Source: Pedobacter panaciterrae
GTDB taxonomy: Bacteria; Bacteroidota; Bacteroidia; Sphingobacteriales; Sphingobacteriaceae
DNA length: 64,000 bases
Direction: 5' to 3'
Assembly (NCBI RefSeq): GCF_001636695.1
Contig: NZ_LGEL01000005.1
Location: 62,001 to 126,000, forward strand
Shown here: positions 9,178-16,396 of the stretch, piece after piece
Position numbering within the stretch: position 1 is the first letter of the stretch
Layout: each line of letters starts with the position of its first letter
Position numbers and translations under genes: made by a program
Notes under the pieces: generated by a model
The model's input: the letters and a program-made list of their open reading frames with translations, nothing else
Database searches by the model: none
Told to the model about the DNA's origin: nothing

Positions 9178-10791
9178 TTAATACATTTGCATCCCGCTAA
9201 TAAGCAAACGCCCAGCTGGCGGAATTGGTAGACGCGCTGGTCTCAAACACCTGTGGGAAACCGTGCCGGTTCGACTCCGGCGCTGGGTACATACCGGACT
9301 GATGTCCGAAGAATCAAAGGGTTGCTCGTAAAAAAGCAACCCTTTTTTATTGATCCTCTGCAGGTTATGCCGGAAGGTAGGGTCGATGAAAGCGGTTCTA
9401 AGTAAACCCCCTGCCCATACCAGATTATCTTTGAACACCCCCCTGACAATAGCATGTTTTTGAAAGATGTTACATTTTTCATAGATCTCAAAAAGGTTGG
9501 TAAGAGAGGGCAGAACCCGATCAATCAGACTGTCAATTTCTATTTTTGATTTGGGATTTTCATTTAGGCTCATTTCCAAGGATGCTTTTTCCTCTTTGTA
9601 TTTCTTAAACCAGGTCTGATAAGTTGTGTTTTCGATCTGATTATTCATGAATTTCTCTTCCAACTCGAAAATTTTGACGTTAACTGCGCTGATCGCATTG
9701 AGTTTTTCTTTTAATCTTTCCTGCTTTTGTTTTAGAGGTTCAGCTAGTAATGCTTTTGAAGCGAGCTTAAGAAACTCTACCTGCTGCGGTTCAAAGCAAA
9801 TGTCTTTAAGGACTTCGTCAAATTGTTCATGCAATAGTTTACCTGGTACATTCACATTGGTATGGATATGGCATCTATAATACAGATAGTATTGTCTACG
9901 GCCTTTTGACCATCCAGCAGTCATACTTTGTCCACACCAGCATTTTAAAACGCCTCTTAATGGGAAGTCTTCGTCTGCACGTACTTTCTCGGGGCGTTTG
10001 TTGTTGAGCATTTTGTTTGCTGTCCAGTATTCAGCTTCTGTAATTATTGGCTTATGGATGCCCTTGACATATTTTTCAGGTAAATCTTTAAGAGCAGGAA
10101 CTTTAATCAAGCCAGCGTATAGGCAATTGTTTAATATATCATGAATGGCACTGTTTCCTTTATTGGAGAACCCCATAGTTCTTACTGTTTTGTAAATGAT
10201 GTAAGGAGCAATGCCAAGCAGGTAATCATGAAATATTCTTTCTACAATAACGGCTTGTTTCTGATCGATCTCTATATGATTCTTTTTTGAGCCATCATTA
10301 ATGTTTTTATAACCATAAGGTGCACGTCCAAGATAGCGGCCGTTTTCCTTAGCATTTCTTATTCCTTGCCTTGTTCTGTTGCGGATAGTGAATAGCTCTT
10401 TATTGGCAATCATGTAATCAAATGCTCTTTTCATGAAAACATCGGGATCAGAGGTATCCAAATCAACACGTTCATTTGTGGATAGGACTTTAACACCATG
10501 ACTTCTTTCCAAATCGGCAATCTTCATTAAAGCCTCCGGTAGATTACGGCTGAAGCGGTCATGATCCAGTACAATGAGGTATTGACATTCTCCTTTATAC
10601 TTCTTTAAGAAGTCCTCTAATGCACGATAATCAGGCCGGTCGAAGGTATAGCTGTCTTCTCCGTTATCTTTAAATACGGCAATTATATTTAAGTTGTTTC
10701 TTCTGCAATATTCCCGTACCGTCGATTCCTGGTATTCTAGAGATTTTGACTGGTCTTTGCTGCTTAATCTAAGGTACCCAATAGCATTCAT
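9178..10791 (-). CDS. Large serine recombinase (integrase) of the island
   Basis: The frame codes 537 aa. The resolvase-type catalytic domain starts GYLRLSSKDQ with nucleophile Ser at 10, and carries VLDHDRFSRN (about 74-83), the Arg-rich catalytic motif. A recombinase domain (about 165-265), a zinc ribbon (CWCGQ...YYRC, about 290-310) and a coiled coil (about 345-400) follow. This is the order of phiC31-type and TnpX-type integrases, which join short attB and attP sites. The frame does not stop in the element: the last ~35 residues are read antisense through the tRNA terminator and tRNA-Leu, so the C-terminus would differ in the excised form. The strong AGGAGG site (10795-10800) before its ATG is unusual for this phylum. 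It overlaps the upstream small gene as ATGA. Confidence 0.93.
   Translation of the reverse strand: MNAIGYLRLSSKDQSKSLEYQESTVREYCRRNNLNIIAVFKDNGEDSYTFDRPDYRALEDFLKKYKGECQYLIVLDHDRFSRNLPEALMKIADLERSHGVKVLSTNERVDLDTSDPDVFMKRAFDYMIANKELFTIRNRTRQGIRNAKENGRYLGRAPYGYKNINDGSKKNHIEIDQKQAVIVERIFHDYLLGIAPYIIYKTVRTMGFSNKGNSAIHDILNNCLYAGLIKVPALKDLPEKYVKGIHKPIITEAEYWTANKMLNNKRPEKVRADEDFPLRGVLKCWCGQSMTAGWSKGRRQYYLYYRCHIHTNVNVPGKLLHEQFDEVLKDICFEPQQVEFLKLASKALLAEPLKQKQERLKEKLNAISAVNVKIFELEEKFMNNQIENTTYQTWFKKYKEEKASLEMSLNENPKSKIEIDSLIDRVLPSLTNLFEIYEKCNIFQKHAIVRGVFKDNLVWAGGLLRTAFIDPTFRHNLQRINKKGLLFYEQPFDSSDISPVCTQRRSRTGTVSHRCLRPARLPIPPAGRLLISGMQMY
9210..9289 (+). tRNA. tRNA-Leu(CAA)
   Basis: A cloverleaf folds with these parts: acceptor 9210-9216 with 9282-9288 (G1 pairs as G:U), D-arm with GCG/CGC, anticodon stem 9237-9241/9249-9253, and loop 9242-9248 with anticodon CAA at 9244-9246. 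The long class-II variable arm (9254-9264) has a GAAA loop, and the T-arm is 9265-9281 with loop TTCGACT. The discriminator is A9289; the terminal CCA is not encoded. The anticodon stem has a T9238-T9252 mismatch. It is the predicted integration site of the island; the recombinase frame runs through it in antisense. Confidence 0.95.
9286..9290. other. Candidate left attachment core (attL, GGTAC)
   Basis: GGTAC at the 3' end of tRNA-Leu recurs at 33896-33900. Both copies are preceded by a CCGGnGnT-like stretch. Serine recombinases need only a very short shared core, so a 5-bp identity is acceptable but weak evidence by itself. Confidence 0.4.
9319..9348 (+). terminator. Rho-independent terminator downstream of tRNA-Leu
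   Basis: GGGTTGCT (9319-9326) pairs with AGCAACCC (9335-9342), followed by six T. It terminates tRNA transcription in the integrated state. If the GGTAC model is right, this terminator belongs to the element. A smaller hairpin CGGAC/GTCCG lies at 9295-9308. Confidence 0.8.
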
Positions 10792-10991
10792 GTTTCCTCC
10801 TTTAATATGATTTCAATAATAATTTGTGCTAATAAGGTCAGTAAAACCTGTTCGCTCAGACTAAATTTGTGTTCGCTTTTTGCCAGAACTTCTTTAACTT
10901 CTGAAGGCAAAATATCAAGTATGTACCCTTCATCAGGTTTAAAAATTATTTCTGGTTTGATGATTTGTGGATTTTCTTCTATTGCCGTCAT
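10788..10991 (-). CDS. Small hypothetical protein coupled to recombinase
   Basis: A 67-aa protein from the ATG at 10991; a TTG six codons earlier (11009) would give 73 aa. It is acidic in the middle with a hydrophobic leucine- and isoleucine-rich C-terminus. I recognise no family. Its TGA overlaps the recombinase ATG, so translation is coupled. Position just before a serine integrase makes a recombination accessory or regulatory role conceivable, but nothing in the sequence proves it. Confidence 0.55.
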   Translation of the reverse strand: MTAIEENPQIIKPEIIFKPDEGYILDILPSEVKEVLAKSEHKFSLSEQVLLTLLAQIIIEIILKEET

Positions 10992-11034
10992 AATAGGTTT
11001 TTTCAGCAATTTGAGTTTAATCCCAGTGTCTTTG

Positions 11035-11290
11035 TCCCATATGGGATACTTTACATTTAGTTAACAGAATTTTCGCCGATTTACCTGAGTTCATCTGCAG
11101 AACTCCAGCTCTTTTCGAAGTCCAATTTTCTTAGAAAAAATTGGAGCAAGCCGGAGTTGGGCAACGCCCTACTTTTCCCCCTTTAAGCTATCGCTAAGGG
11201 GGTTTGGGATATACTCCGAGTATATCCATTGGCTTTTAAGTGCCTTTAAGCTAGTTTAAACCCATAAAAAAGTATATCCATGGGATATAC
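11035..11290. promoter_or_regulatory. Cluster of inverted repeats upstream of recombinase unit
   Basis: Palindrome TCCCATATGGGA at 11035-11046. GGATATACT/AGTATATCC at 11207-11215/11219-11227 and GTATATCC/GGATATAC at 11272-11279/11283-11290, each with a 3-nt centre. In addition there is a long hairpin at 11101-11158 (outer AACTCC/GGAGTT, inner TCCAATTTT/AAAATTGGA) and a C5/G5 hairpin at 11176-11202. The repeated GGATATAC half-site suggests operators for a repressor or sites for an element-encoded protein. Confidence 0.5.
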
Positions 11291-11409
11291 CCACACCTAA
11301 AATTTGACAATAATTCAGATTTTTAGTGCACCGAAATCCACAAAAATGCATCTCTATGGAAATTAACTTTTTTATCTAGATATTATCACATAACTTAATT
11401 TTCACTGCT

Positions 11410-11504
11410 TGATAAAATGGAATCACAGCAGCCCGTTGTATAATTGATGACAATTTTAGTGAGCATATCATTTGATCTCACCCTACGGCTGTACAAGCAG
11501 CCTC
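11410..11504 (-). ncRNA. Guide-RNA-like RNA, copy 2
   Basis: Read on the minus strand, the scaffold runs from 11504 to 11431 and repeats that of copy 1. It holds a GGCTG/CAGCC hairpin (11487-11502), a GTGAG/CTCAC hairpin (11459-11463 with 11477-11481) and a conserved 3' end ATACAACGGGC. Loop lengths differ from copy 1 (13 versus 10 nt in the second hairpin) while stems are kept, which supports RNA structure. After the shared end the sequence diverges completely from copy 1, as expected of a guide (about 11430 down to 11410, beginning TGCTGTGATTCC). Length of the guide is inferred. Confidence 0.7.
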
Positions 11505-11555
11505 AATTATATATTCATTAATCGTTGAATTTAGGTTTTATACCTGCCTATTTGT

Positions 11556-11668
11556 TTATGCTCTAAAGTAGGCCCGGCCCGTTGTATTATTCTTTTAAGA
11601 TAGATTGTTCTTTAAATGAATATCAGTGAGTACATTTTGTCTCACCATGCGGCTGTACAAGCAGCCTC
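11556..11668 (-). ncRNA. Guide-RNA-like RNA, copy 1, just downstream of dCas12f-like gene
   Basis: The scaffold spans 11668-11577 on the minus strand and starts 11 bp after the dCas12f-like stop codon, the place where TnpB/Cas12f-type guide RNAs usually sit. Hairpin 1 is GGCTG/CAGCC (11651-11666). Hairpin 2 is GTGAG/CTCAC (11626-11630 with 11641-11645). The scaffold ends ATACAACGGGC, resembling the ACAAC-type 3' end of type V-F repeats. The divergent tail (CGGGCCTACTTTAGAGC onward) is the presumed guide. The scaffold/guide boundary may lie before or after the shared GGGC. By eye I saw no convincing match to this tail elsewhere in the window. Confidence 0.72.
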
Positions 11669-11678
11669 TTTAAATTTC

Positions 11679-12776
11679 TTATTCAATAATTACCTGGATT
11701 CCGACTTTTTCTGCCTTGTAGTTTATTTTGTCTTTTAGGCTATAATAGCTCCAGTTTTGTAATAGAAAATGATCTTCTTTGGCTATTTCCTCTTTTTGTT
11801 GTTGATTGACCAGGATTAAAGTAGCGGCCTGGTGTTTTATACAAAGATCAATTAGCTTGCGGCTATAAACATGCAATTTATATTCAACGTATTTTTTTTC
11901 ATTATTTTGATAGTCTACTAAGCACTTCTTTTTTCTTTTCTCGCCATGTCCACCGCGGTTAAAGGATACTCCTTTCTTTACCCTGAAAACAGCTGCTTGT
12001 ATGGCTAATCTTCTATGTAGAAACTCTTCTTTGTTCCCAATAGCGTATTGACGCTCTCCAATTTTAACATTTACTGGATGTTCAATGGAAAGAGAAGCTT
12101 CTGCAATTACTGAGGTATCCAAAACATGTTGCTCTTTTTCAATTTGAATGGCTGCCAGTAAGTATATTTTACCCTTATCCAACTGGATGCTGCTGGTACG
12201 GAGTTTTACTGTACCATTCTTTATCCTGTTCAGAATGATTTTTTTATCTGATGTATCTTTCCCAAGAAAGGTTCTGAATGGAATTTGGAAGAGTTTAAAG
12301 CGGAAGTTTTTGTTGTCAGGAGCATGGTCTAAATTTCTGATAGACTCTGCAGCAAAAGGCAGAGGGATGTTTTTCTTGTAGTTTCTTAACGACTTTTCTC
12401 CCTTCCAATAGGCAACTCTCTCTCTATTAAAGTTAGAAATCAGTGTGTTATTTAAGTTGTTAAGGATGTTGGTTGGAATATGGCCTTTAAAATGATTAGA
12501 GAGTAGGCGGTAAGTAGTGTTTATTCGGGAAGACCTAAGAATACCATTTGGTTCTTTTTTTTTATCAGCAATTTTAAGTTTAATATCATCTGTTAAGTAG
12601 AAGAAGTCTTTAACCTGTTCTTGTACAAAATGATGGCTCATAATCATGTTGGCCGATCGAAAACAAATCGATTGCCAGTTGTACAGCTTGTCTTTAATTT
12701 CCTTGACGAACTTATCGTCATCAGAATCGATTAGTAGCTGAATCTTGCGGGTGATAATCATCGTGTTATTTTCCAT
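11679..12776 (-). CDS. Nuclease-dead Cas12f/TnpB-like RNA-guided DNA-binding protein
   Basis: A 365-aa protein. The N-terminus (MIITRKIQLLI, 6-16) and the helical recognition region match small type V effectors. The RuvC core is recognisable from YAIGNKEEFLHRRLAIQA (244-261), GGHGEKRKKK (275-284) and NWSYYSLKDKINYKAEKVGI (341-360). However, the RuvC-I Asp aligns with Ser228 (ASLSIEHP), the RuvC-II Glu with Asn324 (LILVNQQ), and the protein stops before the zinc ribbon and RuvC-III Asp. It should therefore bind but not cut DNA. It follows the sigma-like gene by 4 bp and is followed by two guide-RNA-like scaffolds. This fits the dCas12f-sigma RNA-guided transcription systems recently reported in Bacteroidota. 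The start may be M1 or M6. Confidence 0.82.
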   Translation of the reverse strand: MENNTMIITRKIQLLIDSDDDKFVKEIKDKLYNWQSICFRSANMIMSHHFVQEQVKDFFYLTDDIKLKIADKKKEPNGILRSSRINTTYRLLSNHFKGHIPTNILNNLNNTLISNFNRERVAYWKGEKSLRNYKKNIPLPFAAESIRNLDHAPDNKNFRFKLFQIPFRTFLGKDTSDKKIILNRIKNGTVKLRTSSIQLDKGKIYLLAAIQIEKEQHVLDTSVIAEASLSIEHPVNVKIGERQYAIGNKEEFLHRRLAIQAAVFRVKKGVSFNRGGHGEKRKKKCLVDYQNNEKKYVEYKLHVYSRKLIDLCIKHQAATLILVNQQQKEEIAKEDHFLLQNWSYYSLKDKINYKAEKVGIQVIIE

Positions 12777-12780
12777 GGCG

Positions 12781-13584
12781 TTAGATTTTAACCTTTTTTA
12801 TCTTGGTATAAGCCTGTACAAAAACCTTTTGGATGTAGCTTTGGCTTAGATTTAATGTTCTTGCAATTTCTTCAAAGCTGTATTGGAGGTCATAGCGCAT
12901 ATTTAGAATTGTAGATTGCTCTTCGTTTAGATCACCTTCAAACTTGAACTTGTTTGTTTTTCCAACAACATTGAGCTTTTGGCTATTCGTTAAAATCGAT
13001 TTTAGAGATTGCAGTGTTTTTTCAACTGTTCTAGCGACTTGATAGTCTGATATGCCTCCCACATGCCAAGCAATACGTTCATAACTAAATGAATATTTTA
13101 TGCAGAGCCGTATGAATAACTGTTGATTTTCGGGAAGGTTGGGGAGCACACTTTCTACTTGTTCCCATTGCTTCCGCATATTTTCGTCAAGTTCCTGTTG
13201 GTATAAAATATCAGTTTCTTCTTCTTCCCATGGGTTGTAACCCCCTATATATTCCTGATAATTTTCTAGATCATCAAGTTTCAGCATGTTTCGCTGAAAC
13301 TTGGTGATTGAAGTTTTGTAATAAGCCTTACAACCATCTGAAGTCCATTTTTTAACAAATGTTTCAATATGAGCTGGGTCAGTAATACTTTTTCTGATTA
13401 GCCAGAGCCTGAGAAAAGCATCATTAACAATACAGTCAGCATTGGTGTCGTCTTTTACGTATCTTAATCCTTTGAAGTACAATGATGGATATAGGAGTTT
13501 GTAAAAGAAGTCAAGCCCCTTTTCATTTCCTTCTTGAAATTTGCTGAAATAATACTGCTGGTCAGTTACTGTGTTACTTTTCAT
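12781..13584 (-). CDS. ECF-type sigma factor partner of dCas12f-like protein
   Basis: A 267-aa protein. Residues about 20-75 form a sigma region 2 (LDFFYKLLYPSLYFKGLRYV, then ADCIVNDAFLRLWLIRKSI), the part that binds RNA polymerase core and the -10 region. It differs from ordinary Bacteroidota ECF factors (about 180-200 aa) in having two region-4-like helix-turn-helices, about 146-196 (LPNLPENQQLFIRLCIKY) and 217-264 (LNEEQSTILNMRYDLQYSFEEIARTLN). No anti-sigma gene is adjacent. The pairing with a dead Cas12f-like gene 4 bp downstream suggests it recruits polymerase to sites chosen by the guide RNA. A structured RNA with its own promoter and terminator lies in front of it. Confidence 0.82.
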   Translation of the reverse strand: MKSNTVTDQQYYFSKFQEGNEKGLDFFYKLLYPSLYFKGLRYVKDDTNADCIVNDAFLRLWLIRKSITDPAHIETFVKKWTSDGCKAYYKTSITKFQRNMLKLDDLENYQEYIGGYNPWEEEETDILYQQELDENMRKQWEQVESVLPNLPENQQLFIRLCIKYSFSYERIAWHVGGISDYQVARTVEKTLQSLKSILTNSQKLNVVGKTNKFKFEGDLNEEQSTILNMRYDLQYSFEEIARTLNLSQSYIQKVFVQAYTKIKKVKI

Positions 13585-13622
13585 GCTCGTAATTTATACG
13601 AGTCTTATTGGAATGTGTGCTC

Positions 13623-13712
13623 AAAAAATAAGGGAGAGACACTATCTCCAATCAGTTCCCGGGGTCTAACTCCCATAAACGTGATTTTCAACGATAGTGC
13701 CCACTCCCTTAT
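13623..13712 (-). ncRNA. Compact ~88-nt structured RNA upstream of the sigma gene
   Basis: Read on the minus strand, it opens with ATAAGGGAG (13712-13704) pairing with CTCCCTTAT (13636-13628). A second stem CACTATC (13699-13693) with GATAGTG (13646-13640) is separated by an internal loop of 4 and 3 nt. The closing stem is followed directly by a run of six T (13628-13623), so the RNA ends as a terminator. A TATATTTG element 5 bp before it would start transcription almost exactly at the stem. It is either a separate small RNA or a leader that attenuates the sigma-dCas12f operon 39 bp downstream. I do not recognise a known RNA family. Confidence 0.65.
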
Positions 13713-13716
13713 CGCG

Positions 13717-13724
13717 CAAATATA
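13717..13724 (-). promoter_or_regulatory. -7 promoter element (TATATTTG)
   Basis: On the minus strand TATATTTG matches TAnnTTTG and lies 5 bp upstream of the structured RNA. No clear -33 box was identified. Confidence 0.55.
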
Positions 13725-13934
13725 GCACAATATGGTATGTGGGCATAATTTATCGCTCTCCCGTTTATTTTAAATGTTAGACTTGGGAACGTGAGACTCT
13801 TTATTATACCTTAAAAACGCTATTAACTTATTCAACCTTAAATCATAAATCAAATATACCAAAGAAAAATCATATATGCAATTCGTTCTTATTTAAGTTC
13901 ATAATTACATTATAATTATTATTCTTTTTGGTTG

Positions 13935-14456
13935 ATGTCGAAAAGAGCGAAAATTTATGAAGCGGATGGAGTGAAACAGATTATAGGCGAAAAATTGAAA
14001 GATAAACGCCTATCACTGGAATATTCACTAAGTGATATTTCTGATATGACAGACTTTTCAAAATCTACTGTTATTAATTTGGAAAAGGGAATTGCTACTA
14101 ATTTAGATTATTACATTGGTTATGCTAAAGCGATCGATTTAAAGCTCCCAAAGCTATTTGATTTACCAATTCTCTATAAACTAAAATACGAGCTTTCTGA
14201 GGATAAAAAGAACAGGATTTTTTTATCAAAAAAAATGCGCCTATTATATACTACACATGATTTCTTTAAAAATAATGTGACTGTAGATGATGTTATACTT
14301 CATTTTGAAAGGAATAAAGAATTAACCCGAACCAGGAAATTGAGTATAGATATCTCAAGGATATTACTGAACTGGGTAGAAGATGGTGTTTTATATATTG
14401 TCGAAAAGCGGGGACGCATCAATGTTTACCGCAAAGTTGAAAACTTGGCCGATTGA
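13935..14456 (+). CDS. XRE-family helix-turn-helix regulator
   Basis: A 173-aa protein with an N-terminal HTH (about 16-70: IGEKLKDKRLSLEYSLSDIS, then SKSTVINLEKG), the Cro/CI-type fold. The C-terminal ~100 residues look helical and are unlike a known sensor domain. The start is the ATG at 13935; the in-frame TTG just before it is less likely. It is transcribed away from the sigma-dCas12f operon and toward the helicase operon, 420 bp before it, so it may control either one. Palindromes at 14581-14595 and 14754-14768 in the downstream gap are possible operators. Confidence 0.78.
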   Translation: MSKRAKIYEADGVKQIIGEKLKDKRLSLEYSLSDISDMTDFSKSTVINLEKGIATNLDYYIGYAKAIDLKLPKLFDLPILYKLKYELSEDKKNRIFLSKKMRLLYTTHDFFKNNVTVDDVILHFERNKELTRTRKLSIDISRILLNWVEDGVLYIVEKRGRINVYRKVENLAD

Positions 14457-14459
14457 TAG

Positions 14460-14875
14460 ATATTTGTTTTCCTACGCTCATTTGCGGCTTGCGGAATCCC
14501 TAGCTTAAAATCCTTACGCTGTTCCCGCTTTTGGTTTTTACGGAAGTGGATTAACTGGAGAGGGTAAAAAAACTTTAAGACCTACTATCAGTAGGAAAGA
14601 GCTCTATACAAAATACTCACATTTTTGAAAGGTGTAACTTTATCTCCTAAGTACATACAGAGTGCAAGAAAGATTATACTAGTTAAAGTGGTATTAAAAG
14701 AGACAGTACTCAGCACATTTATCAATTTTAGAAAGAGAGAGCCGTAAAACAAGTCAGCAATTTGCTGATAATTTGGGCCTCATAAGAAGAATGAATCTTC
14801 GGAATATATACTTTAGATTCTAACTTGATAGCTTATAGGTTTTTGCGTATGTTTAACGTTTAAACTTAATGCTCA
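14460..14875. promoter_or_regulatory. Gap before helicase operon with two small palindromes
   Basis: No coding region seen. CCTACT/AGTAGG (14581-14586 with 14590-14595) and TCAGCAA/TTGCTGA (14754-14760 with 14762-14768) are symmetric sites that could bind the nearby XRE protein. The first ~80 bp after the XRE gene look like a decayed or low-complexity stretch. The promoter for the next operon must lie here. Confidence 0.4.
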
Positions 14876-16396
14876 TTGAATAATACATACCAATATTTTA
14901 ACCGTTGGGTTTATTCTTATTACGCTGATAGGAATCGCCAATCTTCGCAGGGAACTTTTGCTATAGATCTTCAACTGTTCCAAAAAGAGCATAATTTCAG
15001 CAACTTCAACTATCCGGAAATTAAGTTTGGCAACTGGTCCAAATTATTAACGTCAAGTCATGACCCAGTGGGTAAGAGTATACCACTTTTTTACGGTTTG
15101 ATTGCACTCCAGTGCCACGCAGCGATGCTGATGGAACATGACGGTATAGACTCTGATAAAATGTATCGGAGTAGGTTTGTGAAGTTAACAAGTATGGAAT
15201 CTGTGTTTTTCCTTGACGCTTGCTTTCGGGAGCCTTACATGGGGCAGCCAATCCAAGAGGTGATTTGGGCCAAGGCTTGCAATAACTTTATGAACGATGG
15301 TATTTGTATTTTTCTTCCCCCAACACATAACTCCGCAAATAGATACGTGCAGTTCCCAAAGTCGCAGGTTATACTAAATAGAGAGGATTTGAAAGAATAT
15401 AAGCCGCTATTGAGACAACTGGAGGAAGAATCGCCAATGATATCCTTTGATGACTTCAAAATGCACCTAACAAGGGTCATGCCTGAGTATAAGAAACAAA
15501 TAAAACGGTTCAACAACCTCAGAAAGGATTTAAGTATCCTTGAAAAGGCAATTCGGGATAATCAGATCTTCAATTTCTATTGTTCTGATTGGGAAGATAC
15601 CTACGATAGAGAAGTCATAAAAAAGTTACGCAAGCAGCAGAAAAGCTGTGTCGCCTGTGTTGACTATAATCAGGTTGAACTCTTTGATAACAATTTTGAG
15701 TCTCTTTCTAGTAGTAGTTTTCCCGACGTGGAATGGTTGTTCTTCAAACAGGGTGATTACCAAAATGAATTTTGGCTGCAGAATAAGCTTGAGTACGACC
15801 GTGATTTTTTGATCTGTTACCCCAATGGCCGGAACGTGCTTGGGATTGGTGAACCATTACAGTATTGCGCTGGAAAAGCAGTCTTTGTAAGAGTTAACTT
15901 TAGTAAGGACAATATTCCCGCATCGTTGAAATTGTATGTTATCGAAAGTTATCCAATCTATATTCGTGGTGTTCAGGTTAATAGGTCGAATGTATTCATC
16001 TCTGGCGCCGGACCATTCTTAGAGTTATTGAGAGAGATAGAGTATGCAATACATTTTCAGGGGCAGAAATTGGATAAATTTCCAGCCAATATTAGTGAGC
16101 CTGGACATTATGTGATTAGAATAAGCTCCTTTCCGGATTTAAGCTTCAGTGTAATTGATTCCCAGGTACCCGTGAATATGATTCCATCAAATGGAACAGG
16201 CAGAAATCTTTCAAATTATAGGTTGTCAAATTCAGGAAACAGAATGGAGGGAGCACTAGGGTTCTTCGAAGAAATCGAAGAGATACTATTGTCACCTAAA
16301 AAAACAAATGGAAGATATTTGTGGCAGAAAGTTCCAAATCATTATAATGAATTAAAGAAAAAAATTTTAAGATACGCATGGTATGAAGAAGATTAA
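14876..16396 (+). CDS. Unrecognised protein, gene 1 of helicase operon
   Basis: A 506-aa protein with no family motif I can name. It is mixed alpha/beta with no signal peptide or membrane span. A stretch around 205-225 is basic and helical. The only start before residue 84 is TTG at 14876, because an in-frame stop lies at 14867. Its end overlaps the next gene by 14 bp, so it belongs to a four-gene operon ending in a DUF1998 helicase. Size and order recall DruB in Druantia type I (a gene of similar length followed by larger, smaller and helicase genes), but I cannot confirm homology. A defence role is inferred from context. Confidence 0.72.
   Translation: MNNTYQYFNRWVYSYYADRNRQSSQGTFAIDLQLFQKEHNFSNFNYPEIKFGNWSKLLTSSHDPVGKSIPLFYGLIALQCHAAMLMEHDGIDSDKMYRSRFVKLTSMESVFFLDACFREPYMGQPIQEVIWAKACNNFMNDGICIFLPPTHNSANRYVQFPKSQVILNREDLKEYKPLLRQLEEESPMISFDDFKMHLTRVMPEYKKQIKRFNNLRKDLSILEKAIRDNQIFNFYCSDWEDTYDREVIKKLRKQQKSCVACVDYNQVELFDNNFESLSSSSFPDVEWLFFKQGDYQNEFWLQNKLEYDRDFLICYPNGRNVLGIGEPLQYCAGKAVFVRVNFSKDNIPASLKLYVIESYPIYIRGVQVNRSNVFISGAGPFLELLREIEYAIHFQGQKLDKFPANISEPGHYVIRISSFPDLSFSVIDSQVPVNMIPSNGTGRNLSNYRLSNSGNRMEGALGFFEEIEEILLSPKKTNGRYLWQKVPNHYNELKKKILRYAWYEED

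Noticed and set aside
9243-9524. 93-aa minus-strand frame ending in the antisense of tRNA-Leu
   Set aside because: It overlaps the recombinase C-terminal frame and the tRNA; no motif, so a shadow frame.
11410-11668. CRISPR array
   Set aside because: Only two diverged structured copies of 74 and 92 nt, not identical short direct repeats with regular spacers; no cas1/cas2.
11679-12776. Reading the Cas12f-like gene as an active IS605/IS607-type TnpB transposon
   Set aside because: No TnpA or IS ends seen, catalytic residues replaced, zinc ribbon absent, and the gene is in an operon with a sigma factor.
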